Assembly (NCBI RefSeq): GCF_007859295.1
Contig: NZ_VOHB01000002.1
Span: forward strand, 1,055,624-1,119,623
Length of the DNA: 64,000 bases
Source: Planococcus sp. CPCC 101016
Lineage (GTDB): Bacteria > Bacillota > Bacilli > Bacillales_A > Planococcaceae
Reading direction: 5' to 3'
This document shows positions 10,175-19,628 of the stretch, piece by piece (position 1 is the stretch's first letter; the number at the start of each line of letters is the position of its first letter). The position numbers and the translations under genes are program-made. Under the pieces are notes generated by a model, which made no database searches, was not told the DNA's origin, and was given only the letters and a program-made list of their open reading frames with translations.

Positions 10175-11269
10175 TCACATCATCTTTTCCAAAGCCATTT
10201 TGGCTTCAATGGAAGTTTGGGAATCGACTTGGATGCGATTGATGACGCGTCCTTCCAGTAATTCCTCCATCGCCCATGTCAGGTGGGGCAAATCGATGCG
10301 GTTCATCGTCAGGCACGGACACATATACGGATTGAGCGAGACGATGTCGAGCTCCGGATGATCGGCAATCAGGCGGTTGACCAAATTCATCTCGGTGCCG
10401 ATTGCCCATTTGGATCCAGCTTCGGCTGCCTCGATCATGTCGATGATGTATTTTGTCGAGCCGGAGAAATCCGATTGGCTGACCACTTCATAAGTACATT
10501 CCGGATGGACTAGGATGCGGCGATCGGGTTCATTCGTCCGCAGATTGTCGATATGCTTCGGCAGGAAATTCATATGGACGGAACAATGGCCTTTCCAAAG
10601 AATGACACGCACATCTTCTACCGGGCATTGCGCTTCAAGCTTTTGCTTGATCGGATCCCAAATGGCCATCTGTTCGAGTGGGATGCCCAGTTTGACCGCC
10701 GTGTTCCGGCCGAGATGCTGATCCGGCAAAAACAGCATGCGCTCTTTTTGCGTCAATGCCCAGCGCACCATCGGCTCGGCATTTGACGAGGTCACGGTTG
10801 CGCCGCCATTGCGTCCGACAAAAGCTTTGATGGCGGCTGTAGAATTGACATAAGTCAAAGGGACGATCGTGTCGCCGAACAATTCCTGCAACTGTGTCCA
10901 GGCGCGTTCAGTCTGATCGATATTGGCCATATCCGCCATGGAACAACCGGCACGCATATCGGGCAGAATGACTGCTTGATCGGTTTCTGTCAGGATGTCC
11001 GCAGTTTCCGCCATAAAATGAACGCCGCAGAAGATGATGTATTCAGCTGTCTGGTTTCCGGCAATTTGTGACAATTGAAGCGAATCGCCGGTGACGTCGG
11101 CGTATTTAATGACTTCGTCTTTCTGGTAATGATGGCCGAGAATATACAAGCGATTGCCAAGTTCAGCACGTGCACGCTCTGCACGTTCATGCAATTCTTT
11201 AGTGGTCGCTTGCAAGAAAGCATCGGGCATAGCGTCTGTCTGTTGCAGTTCCTTCAAAAATGAAGTCAT
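10175..11269 (-). CDS. nadA: Quinolinate synthase A
   Basis: A 364-residue [4Fe-4S] enzyme that condenses iminoaspartate with dihydroxyacetone phosphate to quinolinate. Recognisable parts are [13 protein letters not shown] near residue 43, [14 protein letters not shown], the cysteine-containing HPECTYEV and the late [13 protein letters not shown]; these include the three conserved cluster cysteines of the long Bacillus-type NadA. The start shares one base with the nadC stop (TAATG), so the two are translationally coupled. The divergent nifS next to the operon probably supplies sulfur for the cluster, as in B. subtilis. Confidence 0.96.
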   Translation of the reverse strand: MTSFLKELQQTDAMPDAFLQATTKELHERAERARAELGNRLYILGHHYQKDEVIKYADVTGDSLQLSQIAGNQTAEYIIFCGVHFMAETADILTETDQAVILPDMRAGCSMADMANIDQTERAWTQLQELFGDTIVPLTYVNSTAAIKAFVGRNGGATVTSSNAEPMVRWALTQKERMLFLPDQHLGRNTAVKLGIPLEQMAIWDPIKQKLEAQCPVEDVRVILWKGHCSVHMNFLPKHIDNLRTNEPDRRILVHPECTYEVVSQSDFSGSTKYIIDMIEAAEAGSKWAIGTEMNLVNRLIADHPELDIVSLNPYMCPCLTMNRIDLPHLTWAMEELLEGRVINRIQVDSQTSIEAKMALEKMM

Positions 11270-12120
11270 TAATGGATGGCCTCCTTATGTGAGATAGCTA
11301 AATTCATGCTGATGTCCAGGTTGTGTACGCTATGGGTCAGCGCACCAATGGAAATTACATCAACTCCTGTATGCCGGTAAGCAGCAAGCTTTTTCAGATC
11401 AATGCCTCCGGAAGCTTCGGTGCGGATCGTTTCCGGAACGAGCTGCACCCAGTCTGCAATAGTTTGGGGTGTCTGGTTGTCGAACATGATGACATCAGGC
11501 CGCGCTGAAACTGCTTCCTGCAACTCAGCCAAACTTTCGACTTCGACTTCGATCATGGTCATGTGTCCTAGCGCGGACCGAACTTTTTGGATAGCCTGTT
11601 TGATGGACCCGGCTGCTGCGATGTGATTGTCTTTTAACATGACTGCATCATACAGACCGTTCCGGTGATTAAAACCTCCGCCGACACGCACCGCGTATTT
11701 TTCGAACATCCGTAGTCCAGGGGTGGTCTTTCGGGTATCGACAATGCGGGTATGAGAAGAACCCAAAGCCTCGACGCAATGAGCGGTCAAGGTTGCAATG
11801 GCACTCATGCGCTGCACCAGATTCAACAGCACACGCTCTCCTGCCAATAAAGTAGCAACAGGACCGTAAATACGGGCAATCGCTTCACCGGCAGCCACAA
11901 ACTCTCCATCTTTAACAAGAAGATCGACGGTGATACTTGGATCCAATAAATGATAGCCCCATTGGAAGCATTCAAGACCCGCCACAATGCCATCTTGTTT
12001 CAAGCGAACAATTGCTTCCCCTCGATCGGACGGGGTGAATAAAACAGAAGACACATCACGATCTCCAATATCCTCCAATAAAAAAAGTTTAATTGCTTCT
12101 TCGGCCTTCAATCGATTCAT
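11269..12120 (-). CDS. nadC: Nicotinate-nucleotide diphosphorylase (carboxylating)
   Basis: A 283-residue quinolinate phosphoribosyltransferase that converts quinolinate and PRPP to nicotinate mononucleotide, CO2 and PPi. The family motifs [44 protein letters not shown] and ASGGIDL are all intact, and the length is typical. It overlaps the nadB stop by four bases (ATGA) and the nadA start by one, so the order nadB-nadC-nadA is a tightly packed operon, as in Bacillus. Confidence 0.97.
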   Translation of the reverse strand: MNRLKAEEAIKLFLLEDIGDRDVSSVLFTPSDRGEAIVRLKQDGIVAGLECFQWGYHLLDPSITVDLLVKDGEFVAAGEAIARIYGPVATLLAGERVLLNLVQRMSAIATLTAHCVEALGSSHTRIVDTRKTTPGLRMFEKYAVRVGGGFNHRNGLYDAVMLKDNHIAAAGSIKQAIQKVRSALGHMTMIEVEVESLAELQEAVSARPDVIMFDNQTPQTIADWVQLVPETIRTEASGGIDLKKLAAYRHTGVDVISIGALTHSVHNLDISMNLAISHKEAIH

Positions 12121-13655
12121 AACACGGTCTCCTTTTGATATATTTTCCGTTCTCCAATGGCTACGCCATCAAGCGAAAGTTCAACTGTTTTCCCTGTCCA
12201 TTGTTCTGACGGCCGGGGTGCATCGGAGCGGTAATGGGCACCCCGGCTTTCATCACGATACAGCGCAGCTTCGGCAATCAAACTGCTGGCCGTGTAGCGA
12301 TGGATTTCCTTGATCTGCTGACCGGAATAGTGATGCAAATCAAATCGCACCAAAGGAAAATCCGATGTGAATTTCCTCAATGCGTCTACCTCCCTTAAGA
12401 TGCCGACTTGCTGGGTCATGCGCAATTGCAAATTGGCTGGGAGGGAAAACTCCTTTATCGGCATATGTAATGCAAAACGGGATTCTTGGTAGGCGAATCC
12501 ATAAGTTTGGATTCTGGTCGCCAGACGCTTGGCAAACACCAAGCTTTCAAGCAAAGAATTGCTGGCGAGCCGGTTTGCGCCATGAACGCCGGTCGAGGCA
12601 ATTTCTCCGATCGCATAGAGGCGGGAGATATTTGTTTCGCCCCATTCATTGGTCTGGACGCCACCCATGTGAAAATGAGCTCCAGGCCTAACAGGAATCA
12701 CTTGTTTTTCAGGGGCTATAAGGTGCGTGCCCAGGTTTTTATGGATGGAAGGGAACTTCGCATGGAAATCCTGAATGTGCCTTGCATCAAGAAACACGGG
12801 GCCTTTCTGCTGCCAATGCCATTCAATTGCGCGAGCGACCATGTCCCGCGGCGCGAGTTCCATCGATGGATGAACGCCTTCCATGATGCGCTTGCCAACT
12901 GAATCGACCAAATAAGCACCTTCCCCACGAACCGCCTCGGAAATCAATCCACATGATTTGCCTTTGAGAGTGAAAACAGTTGGATGGAATTGGACGAATT
13001 CCAGATCTTCAAGTATGGCTCCTGCATGAAATGCCAATGATAAACCGTCTCCTGTCGCAACAGGGGAGTTGGAAGTTTGGCTGTACAATTTTCCGATACC
13101 GCCGGTTGCCAGCACAGTATGATGAGCTTGAATAACTGAACGTTTGCCGAAAGCGTCTTCGACACAGATACCTATGCACTCGCCTTTATTCATAGCCAGC
13201 TCTAGTGCCGTATGAAAAGGCATAAGCTTAATGCGGTTTTCGGTCTTAATTCTTAAATACTGCAGCAGCATTTTGCCGGTCTGATCACCGCCTGCATGCA
13301 GAATCCTTCTCGCAGAATGTGCAGCTTCTTGTCCGAGCATAGGCAAGCCAGCTGGATCTGCATCGAAAGGCAAGCCCTGTGACAACAGACTTTCCATTAA
13401 TGTCTTGCCTTCCTGGACCAGAAATTCGACCCGGTCGGGAGCTGCATGGTTGGCTGCAGCGGATCGTGTATCAGCAGCATGGTCCGCGGTCTGATCACCG
13501 GGACCGATGCTGGCAGCAATGCCCCCCTGTGCAAGAGCAGTATTGCTTGAAAAGGGATCTTCTTTCGTGAGGACAACGACGGAAAGAGACTGCGGAAGAG
13601 AATGCGCCAGCATCAGTCCGGCAGCGCCTCCGCCAATAATACAAACATCAACCAT
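12117..13655 (-). CDS. nadB: L-aspartate oxidase
   Basis: A 512-residue flavoprotein catalysing the first step of de novo NAD synthesis, aspartate to iminoaspartate. The N-terminal FAD motif VCIIGGGAAGLMLAHSLP, the SSNTALAQGGIAA segment, the HFHMGGVQTN motif and the EIASTGVHGANRLASNSLLE segment are those of the fumarate reductase/aspartate oxidase family. The C-terminal helical part is complete. The ribosome site is weak (TTGGTG). It is first in the nadBCA operon and divergent from nifS across a 100-base regulatory region. Confidence 0.96.
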   Translation of the reverse strand: MVDVCIIGGGAAGLMLAHSLPQSLSVVVLTKEDPFSSNTALAQGGIAASIGPGDQTADHAADTRSAAANHAAPDRVEFLVQEGKTLMESLLSQGLPFDADPAGLPMLGQEAAHSARRILHAGGDQTGKMLLQYLRIKTENRIKLMPFHTALELAMNKGECIGICVEDAFGKRSVIQAHHTVLATGGIGKLYSQTSNSPVATGDGLSLAFHAGAILEDLEFVQFHPTVFTLKGKSCGLISEAVRGEGAYLVDSVGKRIMEGVHPSMELAPRDMVARAIEWHWQQKGPVFLDARHIQDFHAKFPSIHKNLGTHLIAPEKQVIPVRPGAHFHMGGVQTNEWGETNISRLYAIGEIASTGVHGANRLASNSLLESLVFAKRLATRIQTYGFAYQESRFALHMPIKEFSLPANLQLRMTQQVGILREVDALRKFTSDFPLVRFDLHHYSGQQIKEIHRYTASSLIAEAALYRDESRGAHYRSDAPRPSEQWTGKTVELSLDGVAIGERKIYQKETVL

Positions 13656-13676
13656 AAGTTTACACCAACTTTACAT

Positions 13677-13688
13677 GTGTCTTGACAC
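13677..13688. promoter_or_regulatory. Probable NiaR (YrxA) operator between nadB and nifS
   Basis: The inverted repeat GTGTC-TT-GACAC lies in the shared nadB/nifS upstream region. As I recall it, NiaR (B. subtilis YrxA), the nicotinate-responsive repressor of NAD synthesis, recognises TGTCTTGACA-like sites. The niaR gene itself is not in the window; assignment rests on motif resemblance and position. Confidence 0.6.
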
Positions 13689-13755
13689 TATTAATGACAT
13701 AAAGATAGAGTGATTACAAGATTAAAATCCAGTTTGAAAAGGAAATGATGAAAAA

Positions 13756-14883
13756 ATGGTGATTTATTTGGATTATGCAGCTACATCTCCTATGCGGCAA
13801 TCGGCTATTGATGCCTATGCAGAAACAGCCGCACAGGTTTTTGGAAATACACAGAGCCTGCATGATGCAGGTTCCGTTGCTTTCAATCTGTTAAAGGGAT
13901 GCCGGCAAATGTGGGGAGGGTTTCTCAATGTGCGTGCGGAAGGTGTGTACTTTACAGGCAATGCCTCTGAAGGAAATCAATTGGCGATCCGCTCGCTTCT
14001 TCGGGGCAGAGGGCCTGAACAGCGGGAAATCGTAACGACGAAACTCGAGCATGCTTCCGTTCTGACCGCTTTGCACGAACTGGAGAAGGAAGGATATCAA
14101 ATCTGCTATGTGCCGGTAAATTCAGATGGGATCCTTGATTTTAAACAGTATCAAAAGCTGGTGACAGACCGAACAGCGTTAATCGCAATCCAACTTGTCA
14201 ATTCGGAAATGGGGGCAATTCAACCCGTAATGGAATGTGCAGCGTATGCGAAAGAAAAAGCTGTGCCTTTTCATTGCGATATTGTTCAGGGTTTTGGAAA
14301 AATCCCTGTAGACCTGTCCTTACTGGGGGTTAGTTCTGCTGTTTGTTCGGGTCATAAAGTCGGTGGACCGAAAGGAGTGGGCATTGTATGGATTGATCCG
14401 AGTGTTCACTGGGAATCGGTTTATGAAGGAACTACTCATCAAGAAGGCTTCCGTGCTGGAACAGTGGATTTGCCTGGAATAGCGTCAGCAACAATTGCGG
14501 CAAAAGAGGCAGTAGCTGAGCAGAAAGCAGCGGAGGCGCATGCTGAAAGTCTGCAGCGTTATTTCATGGAACTGCTTCCAGAAGAAGTTGAGCTGACAGG
14601 AGATAAAGCGAAAAAATCACCTTTCATACAAGGCATGCTCTTGCCTCACGTAGAAGGGCAGTGGATGATGCTTGAATGCAATCGACAGCAGATTGCGATC
14701 TCTACAGGAACGGCCTGTAAAATCGGTGCAGGGGAAGCAATGTCCGCCATGAGCGCTATGGGCATTGAAAAGGATGTTGCCCGAAAATTTATCCGGATTT
14801 CATTTTCCAAAAAAACAACTGAGCAGGATCTCCATGCTTTCCTGCAAGTGGTTCAAAAATCGATGAGTAAATCGTTGTATTAA
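13756..14883 (+). CDS. nifS: Cysteine desulfurase, NifS/IscS family
   Basis: A 375-residue PLP enzyme releasing sulfur from cysteine. The start YLDYAATSPMR, the PLP lysine in CSGHKVGGPKGVG and the late cysteine in STGTACKIGAGEAM (active-site loop) identify the class I desulfurase fold. Its position divergent from nadBCA matches B. subtilis nifS, whose job is building the NadA Fe-S cluster rather than general sulfur supply. The GTAC loop deviates slightly from the usual SSACSSG but keeps the cysteine. No niaR gene follows, unlike the arrangement in B. subtilis. Confidence 0.93.
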   Translation: MVIYLDYAATSPMRQSAIDAYAETAAQVFGNTQSLHDAGSVAFNLLKGCRQMWGGFLNVRAEGVYFTGNASEGNQLAIRSLLRGRGPEQREIVTTKLEHASVLTALHELEKEGYQICYVPVNSDGILDFKQYQKLVTDRTALIAIQLVNSEMGAIQPVMECAAYAKEKAVPFHCDIVQGFGKIPVDLSLLGVSSAVCSGHKVGGPKGVGIVWIDPSVHWESVYEGTTHQEGFRAGTVDLPGIASATIAAKEAVAEQKAAEAHAESLQRYFMELLPEEVELTGDKAKKSPFIQGMLLPHVEGQWMMLECNRQQIAISTGTACKIGAGEAMSAMSAMGIEKDVARKFIRISFSKKTTEQDLHAFLQVVQKSMSKSLY

Positions 14884-15002
14884 AATTGGTTTGTAAAGCG
14901 AAGATTAAGAAATTATAAAGACTCCTGAAAAAGGGATTACGGCGTTCGAAAGATGGTATAAGCTGAATGAAACGCCTAATCATTTTGAAGGAGGAAGATC
15001 AT

Positions 15003-15404
15003 TTGAAGACTTCGTTTTTGAAAATGTCTGTTCCTGTTCTCGCCCTTGGATTTGTTTTGACGACGCATATGGACACAGCGGCCAATATGGCAATGACAAC
15101 CCCAGCATCTGAAGGACAAAAGCCATCTTATGTACCGGGAGCAGGAGTTATAGAGAGATTAGGCCCCTACGAGAAACAAATAGCCGACCTGGAAGAAGAC
15201 CTCGAAGCATTGCTTGCAGATTTGGATGATGAAGAAACGATCAGCTTCGAGCAATACCAGCAGTATCAATCGAGTTTGGATGAATTGATTCAAGAACTGA
15301 ATATCCTGTCTCAGGAAATAGAAGCGGATTCCCCGATTGTAACCAACAATTTCGAAGATTTATTGACGGTTCAAAAAAAGTTATACGATATTGACGTAAA
15401 ATAG
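15003..15404 (+). CDS. Small secreted protein of unknown function
   Basis: A 133-residue protein starting at TTG 15003, seven bases after AAGGAGGAA; an in-frame ATG at 14967 lacks a ribosome site. The first 28 residues look like a signal peptide ending in TAANMA. The mature part is acidic and strongly helical (EKQIADLEEDLEALLADLDD, then QSSLDELIQELNILSQEIE), suggesting a short coiled coil. I recognise no family. It follows nifS by 120 bases and ends at a shared terminator, so it is probably a separate unit. Confidence 0.7.
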   Translation: MKTSFLKMSVPVLALGFVLTTHMDTAANMAMTTPASEGQKPSYVPGAGVIERLGPYEKQIADLEEDLEALLADLDDEETISFEQYQQYQSSLDELIQELNILSQEIEADSPIVTNNFEDLLTVQKKLYDIDVK

Positions 15405-15426
15405 ATGTCCGCAGTTAACTATAATA

Positions 15427-15466
15427 AAAAAAGCCGCAACTGTAATTAAACAGTTGTGGCTTTTTG
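15427..15466. terminator. Bidirectional terminator
   Basis: AGCCGCAACTGT pairs with ACAGTTGTGGCT, with an A-run before and a T-run after, so it serves both the secreted protein gene (+) and the DUF805 gene (-). Confidence 0.9.
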
Positions 15467-15469
15467 GCA

Positions 15470-15859
15470 TCAATTTTTTGCGGCAGCAAATTCATGGGCA
15501 GTTTCTTTAGGGTTCGACCCATATTTATTGCTTCCTGATTCGCTGTCCAGTAATGTGAGGACGAACAAAGCGATCCAGCCAAGTAAAGGAATCAAAGCTA
15601 GTAGGATCCACCAGCCTGTACGGCCGATATCATGAAGTCTGCGAACGGTAACCGATAAGCTCGGAATTAAAACTAAGAGAGAGAAAATAGTTGTTAAAAT
15701 GCCGATGTCCGGATCAATTACCAGTCCAGTTGCATACTCGACAATTGCCAAGACGATACTGATGATGAACACCCACAAAGTAAATATCCAAAATTCTTTG
15801 CGGCGTGACCGATCGCTGAAATTAAAAGCCTTTTTAAATACATCCAAAAATTCCTTCAT
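15470..15859 (-). CDS. DUF805 family membrane protein
   Basis: A 129-residue inner membrane protein with the family's N-terminal F..R..RKEFWIF segment, three to four hydrophobic helices and the VRRLHDIGRTGWW motif. Its function is not established. It is a single gene with ribosome site AGGAGAT. The 270-base gap upstream (15860-16131) is AT-rich with no recognisable gene. Confidence 0.86.
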   Translation of the reverse strand: MKEFLDVFKKAFNFSDRSRRKEFWIFTLWVFIISIVLAIVEYATGLVIDPDIGILTTIFSLLVLIPSLSVTVRRLHDIGRTGWWILLALIPLLGWIALFVLTLLDSESGSNKYGSNPKETAHEFAAAKN

Positions 15860-16131
15860 CTTACATCTCCTAAAATATAGTATTTTACTAATACTATTAT
15901 ATCTTTATAAATCAAGAAATTAAACTGTTTATTTAAGAATATTTTACATTTTCGTGCTAAAGTTAACTGCTAATATGCTATCTATGATAAAATTATCTTC
16001 TGAATAGATAGATTTATTACAAATGCGAAGAGTTCATGACATCTTGCAACCCTGAGTAGTTGTTTGACGTTATAAGGTTTATAATGGAAGAAATTAAGGG
16101 GATTTATGCTAGTCCATCAGGAGGTATAAAC

Positions 16132-17580
16132 ATGACGTGTAATAAATGTGGAACAGAAAATGAAGAAGGCGCGAAATTTTGCAAAAATTGCGGGCATTCG
16201 TTAATGCAAAGAAGAAGCAAGAAACAAAAAAAACGTAATTTTATTTATGCAATCGTACTGGTTTTGACATTGCTCGGTGTTGGAATCGGTTCTGCACAAT
16301 TAATGGATGATGAGAAAGAACAGGCGGAGCCGCCAAAAGAAGAGCAGCAAGTTGAAAAAGAAACTGAACCAGTGGAGCCGGAAGTAAAAGAAGAGCCTGA
16401 GGAAGAGCCTGAAATCGAACCAGGTAAAGTGGAAAAGATTGAAGAACCTGAAGAGACGGTTCCAGCCGAAGATGAGACAGCAGGTACTGTAACAAAAGTG
16501 GAAAACGTAGTGCCGCCTTCCGAGCAGCCGGAAAAAGTGGAACCGAAGAAAAAAGAGAAAACGGCCATTATCAAAGAAGCCCAGCAAAAAGTCTATACTG
16601 TTTTGACAGAAGGCGGACAAGGCTCAGGATTCTTGTTCTCTGATACAGGCATGGTTGTCACCAATGCCCATGCTGTTGCAGGATTTACAGATGTTGTAGT
16701 CCGTAATATCAATGGTCAGGACCACCCTGGTACAGTTGTCGGCATTTCCGATGAATCCGATATTGCGTTGATCCATGTAGAAGCATTCGAAGGGATCACG
16801 CCTTTGGAAGTTGAGATGGAAGCAACGGATGTAGGAACTGAAGTTATTGCACTTGGCAGTCCAGCAGGGATGGAAAATACCGCGTCAATGGGATATCTGA
16901 CAGGAATTGACCGTGACTTCTACCAGGAATTCACCTACGAAAATATTTATCAGATTGACGCGAAAATTGCACCGGGAAGCAGTGGTGGCCCATTAGTCGA
17001 CGCAACAACCGGCAAAGTCATCGGCATTAACTCGCTAGTTATCGAAGAAGGCGATTCAATTGGCTTCTCGATTCCGATATATTCGATGTACGACCAATTG
17101 TCTCAGTGGGTTACAAACCCGATGTCAGCAGAAGAAGTCGCAGCTTTATTTAAAGTCTATGACGATTTCAGCGGCTACGAAGACGAAGATTATGAATACG
17201 ATATTGATCTGGAAATGAAATTCAATGAAACCAACTTGAGTGAATTTATCGGTGATTTCCGTTATTACTACGAAACATCACTAAAAGAAGAAGACTTTTT
17301 CTATGTCCAGAATCTGTTGGTATATCAGAGTGACATCTACAATGGCATTTCCGAGTACATTACAGATATTGCAGGCAAGGGAATGGAGTTCAACTTTACG
17401 AAGCTCGAGATTTCAGGAATTGAAATTTTTGAGGACCACGCAATCGTTCATACGGAAGAAGCATTCGATCTTAAAGATGCAGCCGGAGAATGGTCAGTTC
17501 AGGAACGCAGCAAAACCTATACGATTGTTATGGACGAATACGGTTTTTACTATGTTTCCGATATTATTAACAAAGAATAA
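16132..17580 (+). CDS. Zinc-ribbon, membrane-anchored trypsin-like serine protease
   Basis: A 482-residue protein with a clear modular order: a cytoplasmic zinc ribbon (CNKCGTENEEGAKFCKNCG, residues 3-21), one transmembrane helix (about 38-56), a long Glu/Pro/Lys-rich spacer (about 60-145), a trypsin-like S1C domain with His180 (NAHAV), Asp210 (ESDIALI) and Ser284 (GSSGGP), and a C-terminal domain of about 140 residues. The catalytic triad is complete and there is no PDZ domain. The start at 16132 follows CAGGAGGT; the open frame continues upstream to 16060 without a ribosome site. A regulatory or envelope stress role is inferred from domain order only. Confidence 0.86.
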   Translation: MTCNKCGTENEEGAKFCKNCGHSLMQRRSKKQKKRNFIYAIVLVLTLLGVGIGSAQLMDDEKEQAEPPKEEQQVEKETEPVEPEVKEEPEEEPEIEPGKVEKIEEPEETVPAEDETAGTVTKVENVVPPSEQPEKVEPKKKEKTAIIKEAQQKVYTVLTEGGQGSGFLFSDTGMVVTNAHAVAGFTDVVVRNINGQDHPGTVVGISDESDIALIHVEAFEGITPLEVEMEATDVGTEVIALGSPAGMENTASMGYLTGIDRDFYQEFTYENIYQIDAKIAPGSSGGPLVDATTGKVIGINSLVIEEGDSIGFSIPIYSMYDQLSQWVTNPMSAEEVAALFKVYDDFSGYEDEDYEYDIDLEMKFNETNLSEFIGDFRYYYETSLKEEDFFYVQNLLVYQSDIYNGISEYITDIAGKGMEFNFTKLEISGIEIFEDHAIVHTEEAFDLKDAAGEWSVQERSKTYTIVMDEYGFYYVSDIINKE

Positions 17581-17596
17581 CATCTGCTCAACTTAA

Positions 17597-17642
17597 AGCC
17601 GTCTTGTGAATCGATTGATTTCACAAGACGGCTTTTTTTTAT
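17597..17642 (+). terminator. Terminator after the protease
   Basis: A perfect 14-bp stem AGCCGTCTTGTGAA / TTCACAAGACGGCT is followed by TTTTTTTT. Confidence 0.93.
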
Positions 17643-17763
17643 ATAAAAAGAATGATTAAGTCACATGTTTTGGTGGTAAATCGCAGTACATACAGTATAA
17701 TAGAATCAATTACAATTATCTAAATATTCCAATTTATAAAAAACTTTAAAAAGAGGGATGTAT

Positions 17764-18774
17764 ATGGCGGTGCTCGTAACTGGGGGAGCAGGATTTATTG
17801 GCAGCCACGCTACTGTGGAATTGCTTGAAAATGGTTATAAAGTTGTGGTGGTGGATAATCTATCGAATAGCCAAATGGCTTCAATAGACCGCATAAAAGA
17901 AATGACCGGCAAGGAATTGGCTTTTCATCAAGTGGATCTACTGGATTATCAGGCTTTGGATGATGTTTTTTCCAAGTATGATATTTCAGCTGTGATGCAT
18001 TTTGCCGGGTACAAAGCTGTAGGGCAATCAGTTGAAATGCCGCTTAGCTATTATAATAATAACATCACCGGCTCATTAACGCTGTGCGAGATCATGTTGA
18101 AACATGGTGTGCAGAAACTTGTTTTCAGTTCTTCTGCAACGGTTTACGGCCATCCCGAACGTGTGCCGATTGAAGAGTCGTTTTCCTTATCTGCTACTAA
18201 TCCTTATGGACGCACCAAATTAATGATTGAAGAAATATTACGGGATTTGGCTGTTTCAAATCCTTCTTTCCGCATAGCGATTTTGCGTTATTTTAATCCG
18301 ATCGGAGCGCATCCAAGCGGCAAACTGGGTGAAGATCCCCGAGGAATCCCAAATAACCTGATTCCTTTCATTACACAAGTAGCAATTGGGAAACGGCAGG
18401 AGCTGCAAGTATTCGGAGGAGATTACGATACCAGCGATGGCACTGGTGTACGTGATTACATCCATGTTATGGATTTGGTGAAGGGACATATTAAAGCGCT
18501 GGAATACCTGGAAGCACATGAAGGGGTGGAAACCTTTAATTTGGGGACAGGAATTGGCTATAGTGTATTGGATATTGTTCGCAGCTTCAATGAAGTGACA
18601 GGAAAAGAAATCCCTTATAAAATTACTGATAGAAGACCCGGTGATATTGGGGTTTGCTACGCCAATCCTAAAAAAGCGAAGACTTTGCTGGGATGGCAAG
18701 CCGAAAAAAATTTAAAAGAGATGTGTCGGGACTCCTGGAACTGGCAGGTTCAAAATCCCGATGGCTTCAATTAA
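17764..18774 (+). CDS. galE: UDP-glucose 4-epimerase
   Basis: A 336-residue extended SDR enzyme interconverting UDP-glucose and UDP-galactose. It shows the NAD motif VTGGAGFIGSHATVELL, the FSSSATVYG segment (catalytic Ser/Thr), the YGRTK catalytic Tyr-Lys pair and the late DRRPGDI motif. The ATG at 17764 is preferred because AAGAGGG lies six bases upstream; an ATG at 17758 directly abuts it. A TATAAT at 17696-17701 is a likely -10 box. It opens a run of co-directional wall polymer genes (ABC exporter, glycosyltransferases) and probably supplies a sugar donor for them. Confidence 0.93.
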   Translation: MAVLVTGGAGFIGSHATVELLENGYKVVVVDNLSNSQMASIDRIKEMTGKELAFHQVDLLDYQALDDVFSKYDISAVMHFAGYKAVGQSVEMPLSYYNNNITGSLTLCEIMLKHGVQKLVFSSSATVYGHPERVPIEESFSLSATNPYGRTKLMIEEILRDLAVSNPSFRIAILRYFNPIGAHPSGKLGEDPRGIPNNLIPFITQVAIGKRQELQVFGGDYDTSDGTGVRDYIHVMDLVKGHIKALEYLEAHEGVETFNLGTGIGYSVLDIVRSFNEVTGKEIPYKITDRRPGDIGVCYANPKKAKTLLGWQAEKNLKEMCRDSWNWQVQNPDGFN

Positions 18775-18813
18775 ACAGACCATCATTTTTGCAGGGTGCA
18801 GAGGGGTAGACTA

Positions 18814-19605
18814 ATGTTTGATATTTATAAGGAAATGTGGAAGCGCCGAAAAATGATTCAGGCCCTTTCCATCCAGGAAATAAAAAGAGAATACGCAGGA
18901 ACCCTTTTGGGATTTGTGTGGGGCCTCGCCAATCCGCTGATGCGAATTGCGGTTTTCTGGTTTGTTTTCAGTATAGGAGCAAGAGCTGGCGGCCCGGTCG
19001 ATGGAGCTCCTTATTTTGCCTGGCTGGCGATTGGCATGGCCGCATGGTTTCTTCTTAATGACGGCTTTCGGCTTACACAAAAATCATTTCGAAGCAAAAG
19101 ATCCATTATTAAGAATACACCTTTCCCGGTTGCCATATTGCCGGCCGTGCAGATCCTTTTTTCGTATTATATCCACTTGATCCTGTTGGCAGTGGTTTTC
19201 GTTTTGACGGCTTTATCACTTCAAACCGTCTCTCTCTATAATTTCCAGCTGATTTACTATGATTTTGCAGCGCTTATGCTGCTGTTGGGGATAGGTTCGA
19301 TAACAGCTCCCTTGGTCGCGGTCAGCAAGGATTTTGGACGGTTTCTCGATACCATTCTGGTTTTCCTTTTCTGGATGACCCCAATTTTTTGGTCAGCTGA
19401 TAATCTGGGCAGATTCGAGTGGATCATCAAGCTTAATCCGTTCCATTACATTGTCCAAGGTTACCGGGATTCTTTTTTCTATGACATTGGATTTTGGGAG
19501 CAGCCGGTGTATACCTTCTATTTTTGGGTCCTCGTATTTATTTTCTTCTTGTTGGGCAATTACTTGCATAAGCGAATGAAGCCGATATTCCTTGATACTT
19601 TGTAA
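18814..19605 (+). CDS. ABC-2 type polysaccharide/teichoic acid export permease (TagG-like), system 1
   Basis: A 263-residue membrane subunit with six hydrophobic helices. The N-terminal SIQEIKREYAGTLLGFVWG segment and the late LNPFHYIVQGYRDSFFY motif are those of the TagG/Wzm family, which export lipid-linked wall polymers. GAGGGGT precedes ATG 18814. It is followed after 23 bases by its ATPase, so the pair forms a complete exporter. A second, distinct pair lies at 39174-40817. The exported polymer is inferred from the neighbouring glycerophosphotransferase and glycosyltransferase genes. Confidence 0.9.
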   Translation: MFDIYKEMWKRRKMIQALSIQEIKREYAGTLLGFVWGLANPLMRIAVFWFVFSIGARAGGPVDGAPYFAWLAIGMAAWFLLNDGFRLTQKSFRSKRSIIKNTPFPVAILPAVQILFSYYIHLILLAVVFVLTALSLQTVSLYNFQLIYYDFAALMLLLGIGSITAPLVAVSKDFGRFLDTILVFLFWMTPIFWSADNLGRFEWIIKLNPFHYIVQGYRDSFFYDIGFWEQPVYTFYFWVLVFIFFLLGNYLHKRMKPIFLDTL

Positions 19606-19628
19606 GTTTTATTCTTGAAAGGCGGATC

